A DNA stretch of 40,022 nt, taken from Candidatus Woesearchaeota archaeon (lineage in GTDB: Archaea; Nanobdellota; Nanobdellia; Woesearchaeales; SKGA01). Of this stretch, positions 19,267 through 30,408 are shown one piece after another. The stretch's first letter is position 1. Each line of letters starts with the position of its first letter. Below the pieces are notes generated by a model. It was given only the letters and a program-made list of their open reading frames with translations, was not told where the DNA came from and did no database searches. The DNA lies in contig SKGA01000007.1 in the NCBI GenBank assembly GCA_007117735.1, positions 1-40,022 on the forward strand, in the 5' to 3' direction. The position numbers and the translations under genes were made by a program.

Positions 19267-19923
19267 ACCCATATAATACTCTAATGGTTCATACTTTGAG
19301 AATTGTGAAGACGAGATATCGTGAAACACGTCTGAAACGATGTGTTTATTCTTTCTTAAGGCATCAGACAAGTCAGCACCGATTTGTTGAGTAACACAAA
19401 AAACCTCTCTTGTATCAACCACATACTCAGGAGCAACATGCTTAGAAACAAAATGTCTATTCTGAAGATTTGAAGAAACATCATACACATCTTTAAACCG
19501 TTTTGCAACAAGAAATCCTGATGAGGTACTTATTTCTTTTTTAAATAAGTCCTCTAAAGGAGAATCACTCACTAAGGTAAGAAGATACGAAGAATGCTCA
19601 TTAGGAGACAAATCTTGAAGAGCATGTGCATACACCACGCTCTCAGCAAAGGATTGACCTAAAACAGAACCATACAACGAACGATCACCAGGAGAAGTAT
19701 AAGACAACAAACCATTATTCAACAAAGCCAACCACTCCCAAGAATCAATAAGAACAATAGGATCAAGAAGACCTTCTTGACGAGAAATCGCTTGAGTAAA
19801 AGGAATAAGAACCTCTCTTGCTTCTCGAGAAGTAAGTTCTGAACTTCCATGCATCAAACATTCTAAATCACGCCTATAACGATTTAATGACTGAAGCAAA
19901 GAATGTTTTTGTTTTGAAACCAC
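19249..19923 (-). CDS. Hypothetical protein, converging on thrS with 18-nt overlap
   Basis: Long ORF. The N-terminus in the track (MFESYL...) overlaps the AGCS start; a leaderless GTG at 19923 (VVSKQKHSLLQ) is placed ~25 nt downstream of tttataaat and fits better. Confidence 0.5.
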   Translation of the reverse strand: MVSKQKHSLLQSLNRYRRDLECLMHGSSELTSREAREVLIPFTQAISRQEGLLDPIVLIDSWEWLALLNNGLLSYTSPGDRSLYGSVLGQSFAESVVYAHALQDLSPNEHSSYLLTLVSDSPLEDLFKKEISTSSGFLVAKRFKDVYDVSSNLQNRHFVSKHVAPEYVVDTREVFCVTQQIGADLSDALRKNKHIVSDVFHDISSSQFSKYEPLEYYMGLLSRR

Positions 19924-19982
19924 AATAAACGATGAAAAACACCACAAATTTATAAAGATTACTTTCGCCAAGCAAAACAAAT

Positions 19983-21287
19983 ATGATTCAAACAATCGCA
20001 GATTTTGTATGGAGCTATCCCTTAAGCATACTTCTTATTGCAACAGGACTCTTCCTTACTATTTACTTTAAAGGATATCAATTTAGGAAACTCTTCACCG
20101 CACTCAAACTAGTATTTACCGGAGAGAAAACAACAGAAAAAGTAAAAGGAGATATTAGCCATTTTCAAAGTTTAATGACTGCACTTGCAGCAACAGTAGG
20201 AACAGGAAATATTGTAGGTGTAGCAACAGCAATCGCAATAGGTGGACCTGGAGCATTATTCTGGATGTGGATAACAGGACTAGTTGGTATGATAACAAAA
20301 TTTGCTGAAACACTTCTAGGAGTAGCGTATCGAAAAGAAAATGAAGATGGGGAAATAAGTGGCGGTCCGATGTATTATATACAAGCAGCTTTTAAGAAAA
20401 AATGGCCAAGTCTAGCCTACGCATTCTTCGGATTACTAGGAGCAATTGGACTTGGAAATCTCATACAATCAAATAGCATCGCACAAAGTCTTTACACCAG
20501 CTTTTCCATACCAACAATATTTACTGCAGGAATTCTTATCCTTCTCACAGGAATAATTATTTTACGAGGAATACAATCCATTGGAAAAATAACAGAAGTA
20601 GTTGTACCGCTCATGATAGGAGTATATTTCATCACAGCAGTAAGCATACTTATTATTCAATGGGGAAACCTTGGAGCAGTCTTTGATCTTATCTTCACAC
20701 ACGCATTCACACCAATAGCAGCAACAGGAGGATTCATAGGATCAGGTCTTTTACTCACTATACGAATGGGAATTGCACGAGGACTCTTTTCTAACGAATC
20801 AGGAATGGGAAGTGCAGCGGTTGTTGCAGCAGCAGCGAAAACAAAAAAACCAGTAACCCAAGCACTCATTGCAATGACACAAACATTCATCGACACCATT
20901 ATTGTTTGTACCATAACAGGACTTGTTATCCTTTCAACAGGAGTATGGAGTAGTGGACTAAACGGTGTGGCACTCACAACAAGCGCGTTTGCAACTGTAT
21001 ACCCTCTTAGTGCAGGAATAATCATCGCAGTAAGTCTTAGTCTCTTTGCATTCTCAACTATTATCGCATGGGCGTATTATGGAGAAAAATTTCTTGAATA
21101 CCTCTATCCAAAAACTAAAAAAACACCTTATAGAATTATCTACAGCATACTCGTAGGAGTGGGAGCACTACTTAGTTTAGAACTTGTCTGGTCAGTAGCA
21201 GATATAGCAGTAGCGTTCATGGTACTGCCAAACCTGGCAGCAATCATTTGGCTCTTACCAAGAATAAAAAAAGAAATGAACGCTTAA
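19983..21287 (+). CDS. Sodium:alanine symporter (AGCS) family protein
   Basis: LMTALAATVGTGNIVGVATAIAIGGPGALFWMWITGLVGM, EISGGPMYYIQ, multiple TM segments. Confidence 0.93.
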   Translation: MIQTIADFVWSYPLSILLIATGLFLTIYFKGYQFRKLFTALKLVFTGEKTTEKVKGDISHFQSLMTALAATVGTGNIVGVATAIAIGGPGALFWMWITGLVGMITKFAETLLGVAYRKENEDGEISGGPMYYIQAAFKKKWPSLAYAFFGLLGAIGLGNLIQSNSIAQSLYTSFSIPTIFTAGILILLTGIIILRGIQSIGKITEVVVPLMIGVYFITAVSILIIQWGNLGAVFDLIFTHAFTPIAATGGFIGSGLLLTIRMGIARGLFSNESGMGSAAVVAAAAKTKKPVTQALIAMTQTFIDTIIVCTITGLVILSTGVWSSGLNGVALTTSAFATVYPLSAGIIIAVSLSLFAFSTIIAWAYYGEKFLEYLYPKTKKTPYRIIYSILVGVGALLSLELVWSVADIAVAFMVLPNLAAIIWLLPRIKKEMNA

Positions 21288-21538
21288 CGCATCTCAATCT
21301 CGTTAAGTAATTCTTCTTCATCAAAAGAATCAACTCGACGTTTAGAACGACGTTTCTTCTTTGCAAAAGCTTGTTCATACTCATCATCAGCTTCAGAAAG
21401 AACATCATCATCTTCTTTAAAATCATCATAGCCAGACATAAATGCTTCTTCTTCAGCACTTATCTCATCATTGTCCACTAAATCCTCACGGCCTTTGCCG
21501 CTATACACTTCCTCAAAACTACCTTCTTCAGGATACAT
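21284..21538 (-). CDS. Small highly acidic hypothetical protein
   Basis: 84-aa ORF; TATA-like tttataaat upstream (~21560); ends 4 nt into the symporter stop. Confidence 0.55.
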   Translation of the reverse strand: MYPEEGSFEEVYSGKGREDLVDNDEISAEEEAFMSGYDDFKEDDDVLSEADDEYEQAFAKKKRRSKRRVDSFDEEELLNEIEMR

Positions 21539-21654
21539 AGAAAAAACAACAACTAAAAATATTTATAAATGTTGCGAGAAAAAAAGAATTTGTTTAAAAA
21601 CAAGAAAGAAAAATATATAAAACAATACAACAAAAAATAATTGAGGAGATAACT

Positions 21655-21918
21655 ATGCCCTATGTAAAAAAAGAAGTAAAACCATTAGAAATACTTGTTG
21701 GAAATAAAGAACACCTCACACAATTCTTTGATATGGACAACGATCTCAAACCAGAAGAAAGAATGCTTAAACAAGGATATCTTGTTCGACCAGAAACTAC
21801 AACAAATAAACAAGATAAAAAATTTCAACCAATTTTTACCTATCAACAAGCAATTAACTATCTAGAAAAAAACAAAGATAGACTCGTTGTAACCTATCAC
21901 GGACCATTACAAAAATAA
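21655..21918 (+). CDS. Hypothetical protein (87 aa)
   Basis: ORF preceded by SD-like GAGGAGAT and a TATA-like atatataaa. Confidence 0.6.
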   Translation: MPYVKKEVKPLEILVGNKEHLTQFFDMDNDLKPEERMLKQGYLVRPETTTNKQDKKFQPIFTYQQAINYLEKNKDRLVVTYHGPLQK

Positions 21919-21967
21919 GAGATATAAAACAACAAGAATAATAAAGAACAACTCATTTATTTTTTTT

Positions 21968-23905
21968 ATGTTTACACTACACGCACCATTCAAACCAGCA
22001 GGAGATCAACCAAAAGCAATCAAAGAACTCATCGCAGGACTAAAACAAGGAGCAAAAATACAAACACTCCTAGGAGTAACAGGCTCAGGAAAAACCTTTA
22101 CCGCCTCACATGTTATTGCAGCGTACAACAAACCAACACTTATTCTCGCACATAATAAAACACTCGCGTTTCAACTCTACAAAGAGTTTAAAGAATTCTT
22201 CCCAGAAAATAAAGTAGAATTTTTCATCTCCTACTATGATTATTACCAACCAGAAAGTTATATTCCTGCAAGTGACACGTATATCGAGAAAGATGCAAAA
22301 GTGAATCCAAAAATTGATATGATGCGACTGCGAGCAACAACAAATTTACTAAGTAGACAAGACACTATCATCGTTGCAAGCGTCTCAGCAATTTACGGTC
22401 TAGGAGATCCTGAACCCTATGAAAAACTCACCATACAACTCTCCACAGGACAACAGTTTTCTCGACGAGAACTTCTTCAAAAAATAGTTGCATTACAATA
22501 CCAACGAAACGATATGACGCTAGAACCAGGAAATTTTCGAGTAAAAGGAAACAGTATTGATATCATGCCAAGTTATGATAATGAAGTTATTCTTCGCATA
22601 CAATTACAAGGAAACACGATAAAAAGCATAACAGAACTATCGTTTCCAGAAATAGAAATACAAGGAACCTATGAACACTACACCTTATTCCCTGCAAAAC
22701 ACTTCGTTATAGAAGAAGAAAAAAAAGAAAAAGCAATTCAAGCAATCAAACAAGAACTCGAAGAATGGTTACCAATACTTTCAAAACAAGACAACCTCTT
22801 TGCATACCGACTAGAACAAAAAGTAAAATACGATATAGAAATGATAGAAGAAATGGGTTATTGTAACGGGATAGAAAACTACAGCCGATTCTTTGACGGA
22901 AGAAAACCAGGAGAACGACCATTTTGTCTGCTTGACTTTTTTGGAGATGACTTTTTAATTATTGTTGATGAAAGCCACCAAACCCTGCCACAAATACGAG
23001 GAATGTATAAAGGCGATCGGTCACGAAAACAAAACCTAGTAGACTACGGCTTTCGACTACCATCAGCACTTGACAATCGACCATTACGATTTGAGGAGTT
23101 TGAAACATTTATGAACAAAGTAATCTGCGTTTCAGCAACACCAGGAGACTACGAATTAAAACATAGCGACCAAATTGTTGAACAAATCATTCGACCAACA
23201 GGACTCGTTGATCCAGAAATAGAAATACATCCAAGTCTAGGACAAATGAATCACCTTGTTGAAGAGATAAAAAAAACCATAGAGAAAAAACATCGAGTGC
23301 TAGTCACCACGATTACCAAACGATTAGCAGAAGAACTCACCGAATACTTTGCAAAACAAGATCTTAAAGTTCGCTATCTCCACTCAGAAATAGACTCTCT
23401 TGAACGAACAGAAATACTGCGACAATTACGACTAGGAATTTTTGATGTGCTTGTAGGGATTAATCTTTTACGAGAAGGAATAGACATACCAGAACTAGGA
23501 CTCGTTGCAATCCTTGACGCCGACAAAGAAGGATTCTTACGAAACGACAAAAGTTTAATACAAATCATTGGACGAGCAGCACGAAACAACGACGCTCGAG
23601 TTATTCTTTACGCAGACAAAGAAACACCTGCAATACAAAAAACAATTCAAGAAACAGAAAGACGACGACGAATACAACAATCTTATAACAAGAAACACAA
23701 TATTACGCCAACAACTATTAAAAAAAGTATACAAGAACAAGTCGTGCATCTTAGTAATGAAAAAGCGATGGCAAAACAAGACCTGCCAAAACTACTTATC
23801 GAACTTGACAAAGAAATGAAAGAAGCAGCACAAGCACTTGACTTTGAACGAGCAATACAACTACGAAATAAAATACGAGCTATAGAGAAAAAGATTCAAG
23901 ACTAA
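21968..23905 (+). CDS. uvrB: Excinuclease ABC subunit B
   Basis: LLGVTGSGKTFTASHVI, SYYDYYQPESYIPASDTYIEKDAKVN, LREGIDIPELGLVAILDADKEGFLR, C-terminal UVR motif. Confidence 0.98.
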   Translation: MFTLHAPFKPAGDQPKAIKELIAGLKQGAKIQTLLGVTGSGKTFTASHVIAAYNKPTLILAHNKTLAFQLYKEFKEFFPENKVEFFISYYDYYQPESYIPASDTYIEKDAKVNPKIDMMRLRATTNLLSRQDTIIVASVSAIYGLGDPEPYEKLTIQLSTGQQFSRRELLQKIVALQYQRNDMTLEPGNFRVKGNSIDIMPSYDNEVILRIQLQGNTIKSITELSFPEIEIQGTYEHYTLFPAKHFVIEEEKKEKAIQAIKQELEEWLPILSKQDNLFAYRLEQKVKYDIEMIEEMGYCNGIENYSRFFDGRKPGERPFCLLDFFGDDFLIIVDESHQTLPQIRGMYKGDRSRKQNLVDYGFRLPSALDNRPLRFEEFETFMNKVICVSATPGDYELKHSDQIVEQIIRPTGLVDPEIEIHPSLGQMNHLVEEIKKTIEKKHRVLVTTITKRLAEELTEYFAKQDLKVRYLHSEIDSLERTEILRQLRLGIFDVLVGINLLREGIDIPELGLVAILDADKEGFLRNDKSLIQIIGRAARNNDARVILYADKETPAIQKTIQETERRRRIQQSYNKKHNITPTTIKKSIQEQVVHLSNEKAMAKQDLPKLLIELDKEMKEAAQALDFERAIQLRNKIRAIEKKIQD

Positions 23906-25608
23906 TGATGCTCGTTTCGAGGATGCTTATGACCAAGAGCCTTTCTCTTTTCTAAATGATCAAGATGATTTAAACGTTCCTTTAAGAACTTTTTAATATT
24001 CAACTTATTATTCTCAATCATCGTAGAGAAATAATTGCCACCAAGGAAATGAGGCATTACCACATACGTCGCTCCAGCTTCATACAACCGTAAAGACTCT
24101 TCAATCTGATGAGAAACCACGGAAATAATAGCTTTCTTATTCACCGAACGAATCTTATATAATAATAATAAATTAGTTTCAATTGTAGGAATAGTAGAAA
24201 TAATCATCTTAGCCTTAGTAAGATTAATTTCATTTAAGAACTCGTCATTATTCGCATCTCCATACTTACAATCATAACCCTCTTCAGACAATTGAGCAAT
24301 AATCTCAGGATTAAAATCAACAACTAAAAACTTCTTTTTTAATTTTTTAAGAGAACGAAGAACATCAAAACCGATTCGATTATACCCAAACAAAATAACA
24401 TCATACTGTTTATGCTTATGATGACTTTTCTCATCAACCTTCTTCCCCTTCTTCTCAAAAACAGAAAGGTACGGGCTAAGAAATGAATACAACTGATTAG
24501 AATATAAAATCATATACGTTGAACCCGTAAACGTAATAAGACCAACAGCAGTAACTAAGGATAATACTTCAGAAGGAATATGCCCTGCAGCAATAGCCAT
24601 CGTAATAACTATTAAGGAAAACTCACTAATCTGAGCAACAGTTAAACCAGATAAAAAACTATTTCTCTTTGTATAACCCATCGAACCCATAATAATCATT
24701 ACAATAATAGGATTACCAATCAAAACAAAGAAACTAGTAATAAGAATAACACCAATATTATCAAGAACATTAGCAAAGACCATCTCACTACCCAACATAA
24801 TAAAGAATAAGACAATGAAAAAATCACGCAACGGTTTCATCTTAGAACTAATTTCAAACTGATAAGGAGACATGGAAAGAGTCATACCTGCAAGAAGTGC
24901 ACCAACCTCGATAGAAAGATTAAGATAGAAAAACGCTGATGCGATAACAAAACACCAACTAATAGAGAAGAGTAATAAATACTCTTGATTTTTTGCGATA
25001 AAAGAAGTTAATTTTGGAAGGAAATACACCGTAAGTAAGAACAAAATCAACATCGCACCACTCGCTTTTAAGATGGATTCAATCGCGACAGAAGAAAGAC
25101 TCGCACCAGAACCCGAAGAAGAGATAACGAGAAGAATAATAATCGCTATAAAGTCTTGAACGATAAGAAAACCAACAGAAATCTTACCATATAAGGAATC
25201 AAGATCTCTCTTATCAGAAAGAAGCTTCATAATAATAATAGTAGAACTAAACGCAAGAGCAACAGCAATATAAACTGAAGCAATCAACGAATAACCTAAA
25301 GCACGAACGATAAGAAAACCAATACCTGAAGTAAAAACAACCTGACCAATACCTGTTAAGAGCGCAACACGACCAACATCTTTAATGACTTTAGGATTCA
25401 AACTAAGACCAACAAAAAACAATAACAACGCAACACCAATATGAGAAAAAGTCTCAAGCGTGGTTGTCGCTTGAATAATATTAAACAAAGAAGGACCTGC
25501 AAGAATACCGCTTAAAATATACCCTATGATAGCAGGTTGTTTTAGAAGAAGGACAAAACCAGTTGTAACAATAGTAATAGCAAGAACCTTACTCAACTCT
25601 AAAAACAC
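23902..25608 (-). CDS. Kef-type (CPA2) K+/H+ antiporter with TrkA-N domain
   Basis: Polytopic membrane N-terminus; IGVALLLFFVGLSLNPK; C-terminal YDVILFGYNRIGFDVLRSLKK Rossmann segment. Confidence 0.92.
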   Translation of the reverse strand: MFLELSKVLAITIVTTGFVLLLKQPAIIGYILSGILAGPSLFNIIQATTTLETFSHIGVALLLFFVGLSLNPKVIKDVGRVALLTGIGQVVFTSGIGFLIVRALGYSLIASVYIAVALAFSSTIIIMKLLSDKRDLDSLYGKISVGFLIVQDFIAIIILLVISSSGSGASLSSVAIESILKASGAMLILFLLTVYFLPKLTSFIAKNQEYLLLFSISWCFVIASAFFYLNLSIEVGALLAGMTLSMSPYQFEISSKMKPLRDFFIVLFFIMLGSEMVFANVLDNIGVILITSFFVLIGNPIIVMIIMGSMGYTKRNSFLSGLTVAQISEFSLIVITMAIAAGHIPSEVLSLVTAVGLITFTGSTYMILYSNQLYSFLSPYLSVFEKKGKKVDEKSHHKHKQYDVILFGYNRIGFDVLRSLKKLKKKFLVVDFNPEIIAQLSEEGYDCKYGDANNDEFLNEINLTKAKMIISTIPTIETNLLLLYKIRSVNKKAIISVVSHQIEESLRLYEAGATYVVMPHFLGGNYFSTMIENNKLNIKKFLKERLNHLDHLEKRKALGHKHPRNEHH

Positions 25609-25690
25609 ATCTGGATTAATTCACACACACCTCTTTTGTACTCACACCCTATTTAATTAAAAAAGCATCTGGCAAGATACTTCTTCAGGT

Positions 25691-27109
25691 TTAATTTTTA
25701 GCACCGATGACAGCCTTGCCACTGGAAGTAGTAAACTGATTACCTTTTACATCCTCAAATTTCATTTGAACAGGAGGTAAACCAATAGTACCAATAATTT
25801 TTAATCGAGCTTTAATCGTATAGGTAACAATTCGCTCTTCATAACTCTCAAGAGTTTCAAAGTCCCATTTTACAACAGTACCTTTCTTTTCACTTCGAAT
25901 AATATCGCTAGGCTCAAGAACACCAAGTGCTTCTTTTACCAATACTTGAGCAATACTTGGAGCTTTATCTAACACTCGAACATTGAAAAAACTTTTAGCA
26001 GTCCGGTTACGAATAAAAATTCGAACACGCATTTCACTAATACCTTCTTGATCACGACCAGTAACAATCGTTTGTTTTTGAAGGACAATAGGACTTCTAA
26101 ATTTGAAATAAGCAAGAACGCCAAGAATCACTGCGATAAAAATAATAGGAATCGCTCGGTAATTCTGGACAACAGTAATCACTGCAACTTCTTGAGGATC
26201 AAGATCTAAGGTATATACGCCTCGACTCACTCGTTCTTTTGCATTTGCTTGAATATCAAGGGAAGTAAATAAGGAATTGAAAAAGGAAACATCAAGATTG
26301 ATAGTTGCATCTTTAAGGATATTACCATCATTTGTTACTTCATGCACCGTCACTGTTCTAAACCAAGAAGAATCGCTACGAGTATCTCGAGAAACCCGAC
26401 TAAAACTACCCACATCATAAATTCTTTGCTCTTCGGAAATAGTTCGACCATCATAAACAAACTGAACAACAAGAGGATAAGAACCAGGAGGAACATCATT
26501 AGCCATACTAAAACGGAATTCTAAACCACGCTCTTCAAGTTCGCCAAGCGTAAGAGATTCAGTTGAAGAAAAATGAGTACCATCAATAACTAACGTCGCA
26601 TTTTCAAAGAAAAATCTATTTCTGTTTCGTAATTGAACCTGAACAGAAGCAAGTTCGGAAGGATTAACAGGCTGAGAAATACTTGCACCAAGAGCAACAG
26701 AAGGAGTATAACTAAAGGAAGGATGATCTGTGCTAAGAATTCGAAGATTCGCTTGAGAAGTAAACGTTTCAGACTGTGAAGTGAAGGTTAAAGGAATAAC
26801 ATAAAAACCAGGCTGTTTAAAATTAGAAGGTCGTGGACGAATGTGAAGAGGAAAAATTCTCTGTTCACCGGCAGGAACAATACCTGAAGCAGAAGAATCA
26901 ATCATCCACTCAACAGGATTAGACTGCCAGGTAAATAATCGATCAGTATCACCTGTGTTAGTAATGCTAATTTGATACTGAGCAGTTTGCTCAAAGAAAA
27001 TTTGATTTGACGTTGCATTTACTGGATTAACAGTAATCACAGCAGCACTCGCAAAAGGAAGAATAAGTAAAACTCCAACCAATACCATACATAATTTTAG
27101 TAATTTCAT
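25691..27109 (-). CDS. Secreted/membrane-anchored surface protein with NEW3/CARDB-like beta domains
   Basis: Signal peptide MKLLKLCMVLVGVLLILPFASA; Ig-like beta segments; TM AIPIIFIAVILGVLAYFKF. Confidence 0.7.
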   Translation of the reverse strand: MKLLKLCMVLVGVLLILPFASAAVITVNPVNATSNQIFFEQTAQYQISITNTGDTDRLFTWQSNPVEWMIDSSASGIVPAGEQRIFPLHIRPRPSNFKQPGFYVIPLTFTSQSETFTSQANLRILSTDHPSFSYTPSVALGASISQPVNPSELASVQVQLRNRNRFFFENATLVIDGTHFSSTESLTLGELEERGLEFRFSMANDVPPGSYPLVVQFVYDGRTISEEQRIYDVGSFSRVSRDTRSDSSWFRTVTVHEVTNDGNILKDATINLDVSFFNSLFTSLDIQANAKERVSRGVYTLDLDPQEVAVITVVQNYRAIPIIFIAVILGVLAYFKFRSPIVLQKQTIVTGRDQEGISEMRVRIFIRNRTAKSFFNVRVLDKAPSIAQVLVKEALGVLEPSDIIRSEKKGTVVKWDFETLESYEERIVTYTIKARLKIIGTIGLPPVQMKFEDVKGNQFTTSSGKAVIGAKN

Positions 27110-27185
27110 AGCTACACCCCGCGTAGTAATCCCACCTAAGAAAAGAATGCGAGGTTTTCATATATAAAGATTTGCATTTTCAAAC

Positions 27186-28907
27186 TCATAATAACTTCTG
27201 TTGTCGGAGAAGATGAGCATACGCGTCATTTTTTCTCGCAAGAGCATCGTGAGAACCGGACTCAACGATTTTACCAGCCTCAAGAACATGAATCATATCT
27301 GCATGCATAATCGTACTTAACCGATGAGCAATAAGAATAACAATAAGATCAGAACGTTGCAAGGAACGAATAGTTTGCGTAATTGCTTGTTCAGTGACTC
27401 CATCAAGACTAGATGTTGCTTCATCAAAAATGAGGATATCTGGATTTCGAAGAAGAGCACGAGCAATCGCTAAACGTTGACGCTCGCCACCAGATAACTT
27501 AATACCACCCTCACCAATTCGAGCATCAAGACCTTCACGACCAAGAAGATGATCAATAGATGCTTGTTTAAGTACAGCAATACACTCCTCATCAGTTGCG
27601 TGAGGAGAAACAAAAAGTAAATTATCACGAATCGTGCCTGAGAACAACTGGGTTTCTTGCGCGACAAAACCAATTTTTGAACGATATAAAGATTTATCAA
27701 TAGCAGAAAGAGAAATACCATTAACCGTAACCTCTCCTTTGTTTGGAGAATATAAACCAACTAATAATTTTACCAATGTTGACTTTCCCGAACCAGAATG
27801 TCCTGTAAACGCAATCGTCTGACCAGCCTGAAAAGAACAAGACACATTAACAAGTGCAGAGTCCTCTTGTTGATACGTAAAATCCACCCCGTTAAAAGAC
27901 ACAGAAGTAATCCGATCAACCAGTTGAGGAGAAGCAGGAGTTTTTTCAGGAGGAAGAGCAAGAACTTCACGCAATTGTTCATTACTCGCTTTTGCTTCTT
28001 GATAGGCAGCAATAAACTCACCAAACTCCATTAACGGACGGAAAATAAAGAAGGAATAAAACATAATAGTGAAAAATTGACCAGGAGTAATAGTTTGTAA
28101 AAAAACTAAATAACCAGAGAGGAAGAGTAAAAGTAAACGTAACGTGCTAATAGACGTACCTTGTAAAAAGACTAAGAGACGAATTTGTTTTACTTTTTTT
28201 AATTCAAGATGTAAAATATTCGTATTTACTTTGTTTAAACGTTTAATTTCTTGTTGTTCTAAACCAAGACTTTTTACTAATTCAACATTACGCAAGGTTT
28301 CAGTCGTTTGACCAGCAAGCTCAGCAGACTCTCGTACAATAGATTGTTGCGACTCTTTAATACGACCACTTAATTTAAAAGCAATAAAACTAAAAAGAGG
28401 AATAATAGTAAAAAATAACACAGTAATCGACCAGTGAAGAGTGAAAGAATACACTAAGACAAAAAATACGCCAACAAGAGATAAGAAAAAGACATCAACG
28501 AATAAACGAATAAACTTCTTAGCATCATCACGAGCCTTTTGCATTTTTTGTAAAATTTCACCAGACTGACGATCTTCAAAAACTTGAAACGGTAAAGAGA
28601 AGGTATGATCAACACTATCTGCATACATATCCGTACCAACACGTTCACTCACTGAAGCGACAAAATACTCCTGAATATTCTTTGCAATACGAGAAACAAG
28701 AGCAACACCAGCCATAGCAAGAAGTAACACGCCAATACCTGAAAGGAAATCAGCTGTTGAAGGAGAAGAAATATCTGCAATAAAATTATCAACTAAAATA
28801 CCAAAAATATACGGGTCTAAAAGACTAAACACTTGATTAATAGCAGCAAAGAGAAGTGCAAGAAGAGCATATTTTTTGTATCGCTTGACATAAGATAATA
28901 AAAGCAT
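27186..28907 (-). CDS. ABC exporter, fused permease/ATPase (MsbA/MDR-like)
   Basis: GHSGSGKSTLVKLLVGLY, LSGGERQRLAIARALLRNPDILIFDEATSSLD. Start reassigned to MLLLSYVKRYKKYAL at 28907. Confidence 0.95.
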   Translation of the reverse strand: MLLLSYVKRYKKYALLALLFAAINQVFSLLDPYIFGILVDNFIADISSPSTADFLSGIGVLLLAMAGVALVSRIAKNIQEYFVASVSERVGTDMYADSVDHTFSLPFQVFEDRQSGEILQKMQKARDDAKKFIRLFVDVFFLSLVGVFFVLVYSFTLHWSITVLFFTIIPLFSFIAFKLSGRIKESQQSIVRESAELAGQTTETLRNVELVKSLGLEQQEIKRLNKVNTNILHLELKKVKQIRLLVFLQGTSISTLRLLLLFLSGYLVFLQTITPGQFFTIMFYSFFIFRPLMEFGEFIAAYQEAKASNEQLREVLALPPEKTPASPQLVDRITSVSFNGVDFTYQQEDSALVNVSCSFQAGQTIAFTGHSGSGKSTLVKLLVGLYSPNKGEVTVNGISLSAIDKSLYRSKIGFVAQETQLFSGTIRDNLLFVSPHATDEECIAVLKQASIDHLLGREGLDARIGEGGIKLSGGERQRLAIARALLRNPDILIFDEATSSLDGVTEQAITQTIRSLQRSDLIVILIAHRLSTIMHADMIHVLEAGKIVESGSHDALARKNDAYAHLLRQQKLL

Positions 28908-28990
28908 TATCTCAGAGAACAAGAAGAAGTTTTTAAAACTTAAGGTTAAAAAAATAAAGTGAGCAAAAAAACTGCTCACGAAAAACCCAT

Positions 28991-30295
28991 CTAAAACTTA
29001 GAAGAGTATTCTTTAGGATCAGAACCAAAAGACTTCTTAGACTTTCGCTTCACAAAAGAAGAACCTTTTCGAGAAGAACGAGGGTTGTTTCTTGAGTGAG
29101 ACTGTCGAGGTCGTCTTGAAGAAGAGTTTCTTGCAGGGTTTCGTCCTTGACCAGGATGAGGTTTCTTTGCAGGAGACAACTCAATCTTTTTAATGTAAGG
29201 ACGATCCATTTTTTGAATGTTAAGATCATTCTCTCGAAGAACCATACTAAACGCATCGTAATCTCGATTACTAATCAAGTTGATAACTTTTCCATCTTCA
29301 CCAGCACGAGCAGTTCGACCAATTCGGTGAACGTATTGTTTTGGATCTTGAGGAATATCAAAATTATAAACGTGACTCACACCAGGAATATCTAAACCTC
29401 GAGCTGCAACATCAGTACACACCAATACAAATTTATGAGCATGATGAAACCGTTTTAGAACGTTCTTTCGAGCTTGTTGAGTTAAACCGCCATGAATTGC
29501 TAACGCATCAATACCTTGTTCTTGTAAAGAATGAGCAACAGAATCAGAGAATTTTCGAGAGTTACAGAAAACCATCACTAAACCATCTTTTTCTTCTTGA
29601 ATAAGATGATACAACAAAGAAAATTTCATCGGACCAGGAACATCATAATACACTTGATCAAGTTTCTTAGGATCAACATACGTACCTGACTGAATCTTTT
29701 GAGGATTGTTCATGAACTGTTTTGCTAATTTAGTAACTTCAGCAGGAAGTGTAGCAGTAAATAATAACGTTTGTCTTCGCGGAGGACATGCTTGAAGAAT
29801 TTTTTTTACATCAGGTAAGAAACCCATATCAAGCATACGATCAGCCTCATCAAGAATAACATGAGTTACGCAAGAAAGATCAATACTTTTTCGCTCCATA
29901 TGATCTAACAATCGACCAGGAGTCGCAACAACAATTTCAGCAGAACGAAGAGCGTTCGCTTGAGGATTAAGAGAAACACCACCATAAATAGCAGTAGAAC
30001 GTAAACCTCGAGGTTTTGCAAAGTCTTTAAGAACTAAAGAAATTTGTTCAGCAAGCTCACGAGTAGGAGCAAGAACTAACGCTTGAATGCCTTGACCTTT
30101 CTGAACTTGTTGTAACACGCCAAGACCAAAAGCAAGAGTTTTTCCAGAACCAGTAGAACTTGTTGCAATAAGATCAGAACCTTCTAATACTAAAGGGATT
30201 GCTTGTTGTTGAATATCTGTAGGATTAGTAAATCCTTTCTCAGAAACTACGCGTTGCATAGTTTCATCTAAATCTAGTTGTTTAAATGTAATCAT
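28991..30295 (-). CDS. DEAD-box RNA helicase
   Basis: Q-motif, ATSSTGSGKTLAF, LDEADRMLDMGF, LFTATLP, HRIGRTARAG; basic C-terminal tail. Confidence 0.97.
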   Translation of the reverse strand: MITFKQLDLDETMQRVVSEKGFTNPTDIQQQAIPLVLEGSDLIATSSTGSGKTLAFGLGVLQQVQKGQGIQALVLAPTRELAEQISLVLKDFAKPRGLRSTAIYGGVSLNPQANALRSAEIVVATPGRLLDHMERKSIDLSCVTHVILDEADRMLDMGFLPDVKKILQACPPRRQTLLFTATLPAEVTKLAKQFMNNPQKIQSGTYVDPKKLDQVYYDVPGPMKFSLLYHLIQEEKDGLVMVFCNSRKFSDSVAHSLQEQGIDALAIHGGLTQQARKNVLKRFHHAHKFVLVCTDVAARGLDIPGVSHVYNFDIPQDPKQYVHRIGRTARAGEDGKVINLISNRDYDAFSMVLRENDLNIQKMDRPYIKKIELSPAKKPHPGQGRNPARNSSSRRPRQSHSRNNPRSSRKGSSFVKRKSKKSFGSDPKEYSSKF

Positions 30296-30408
30296 TTTTT
30301 ATGCCTCTGTGCAAAAAGAAAAAAGCACAAAGGCTAAATTCTTTTTTCCAATCACAAATTATATTTAAACAATAATGAATGTTCGTTTATAAATCTTTGG
30401 GTCAATCA

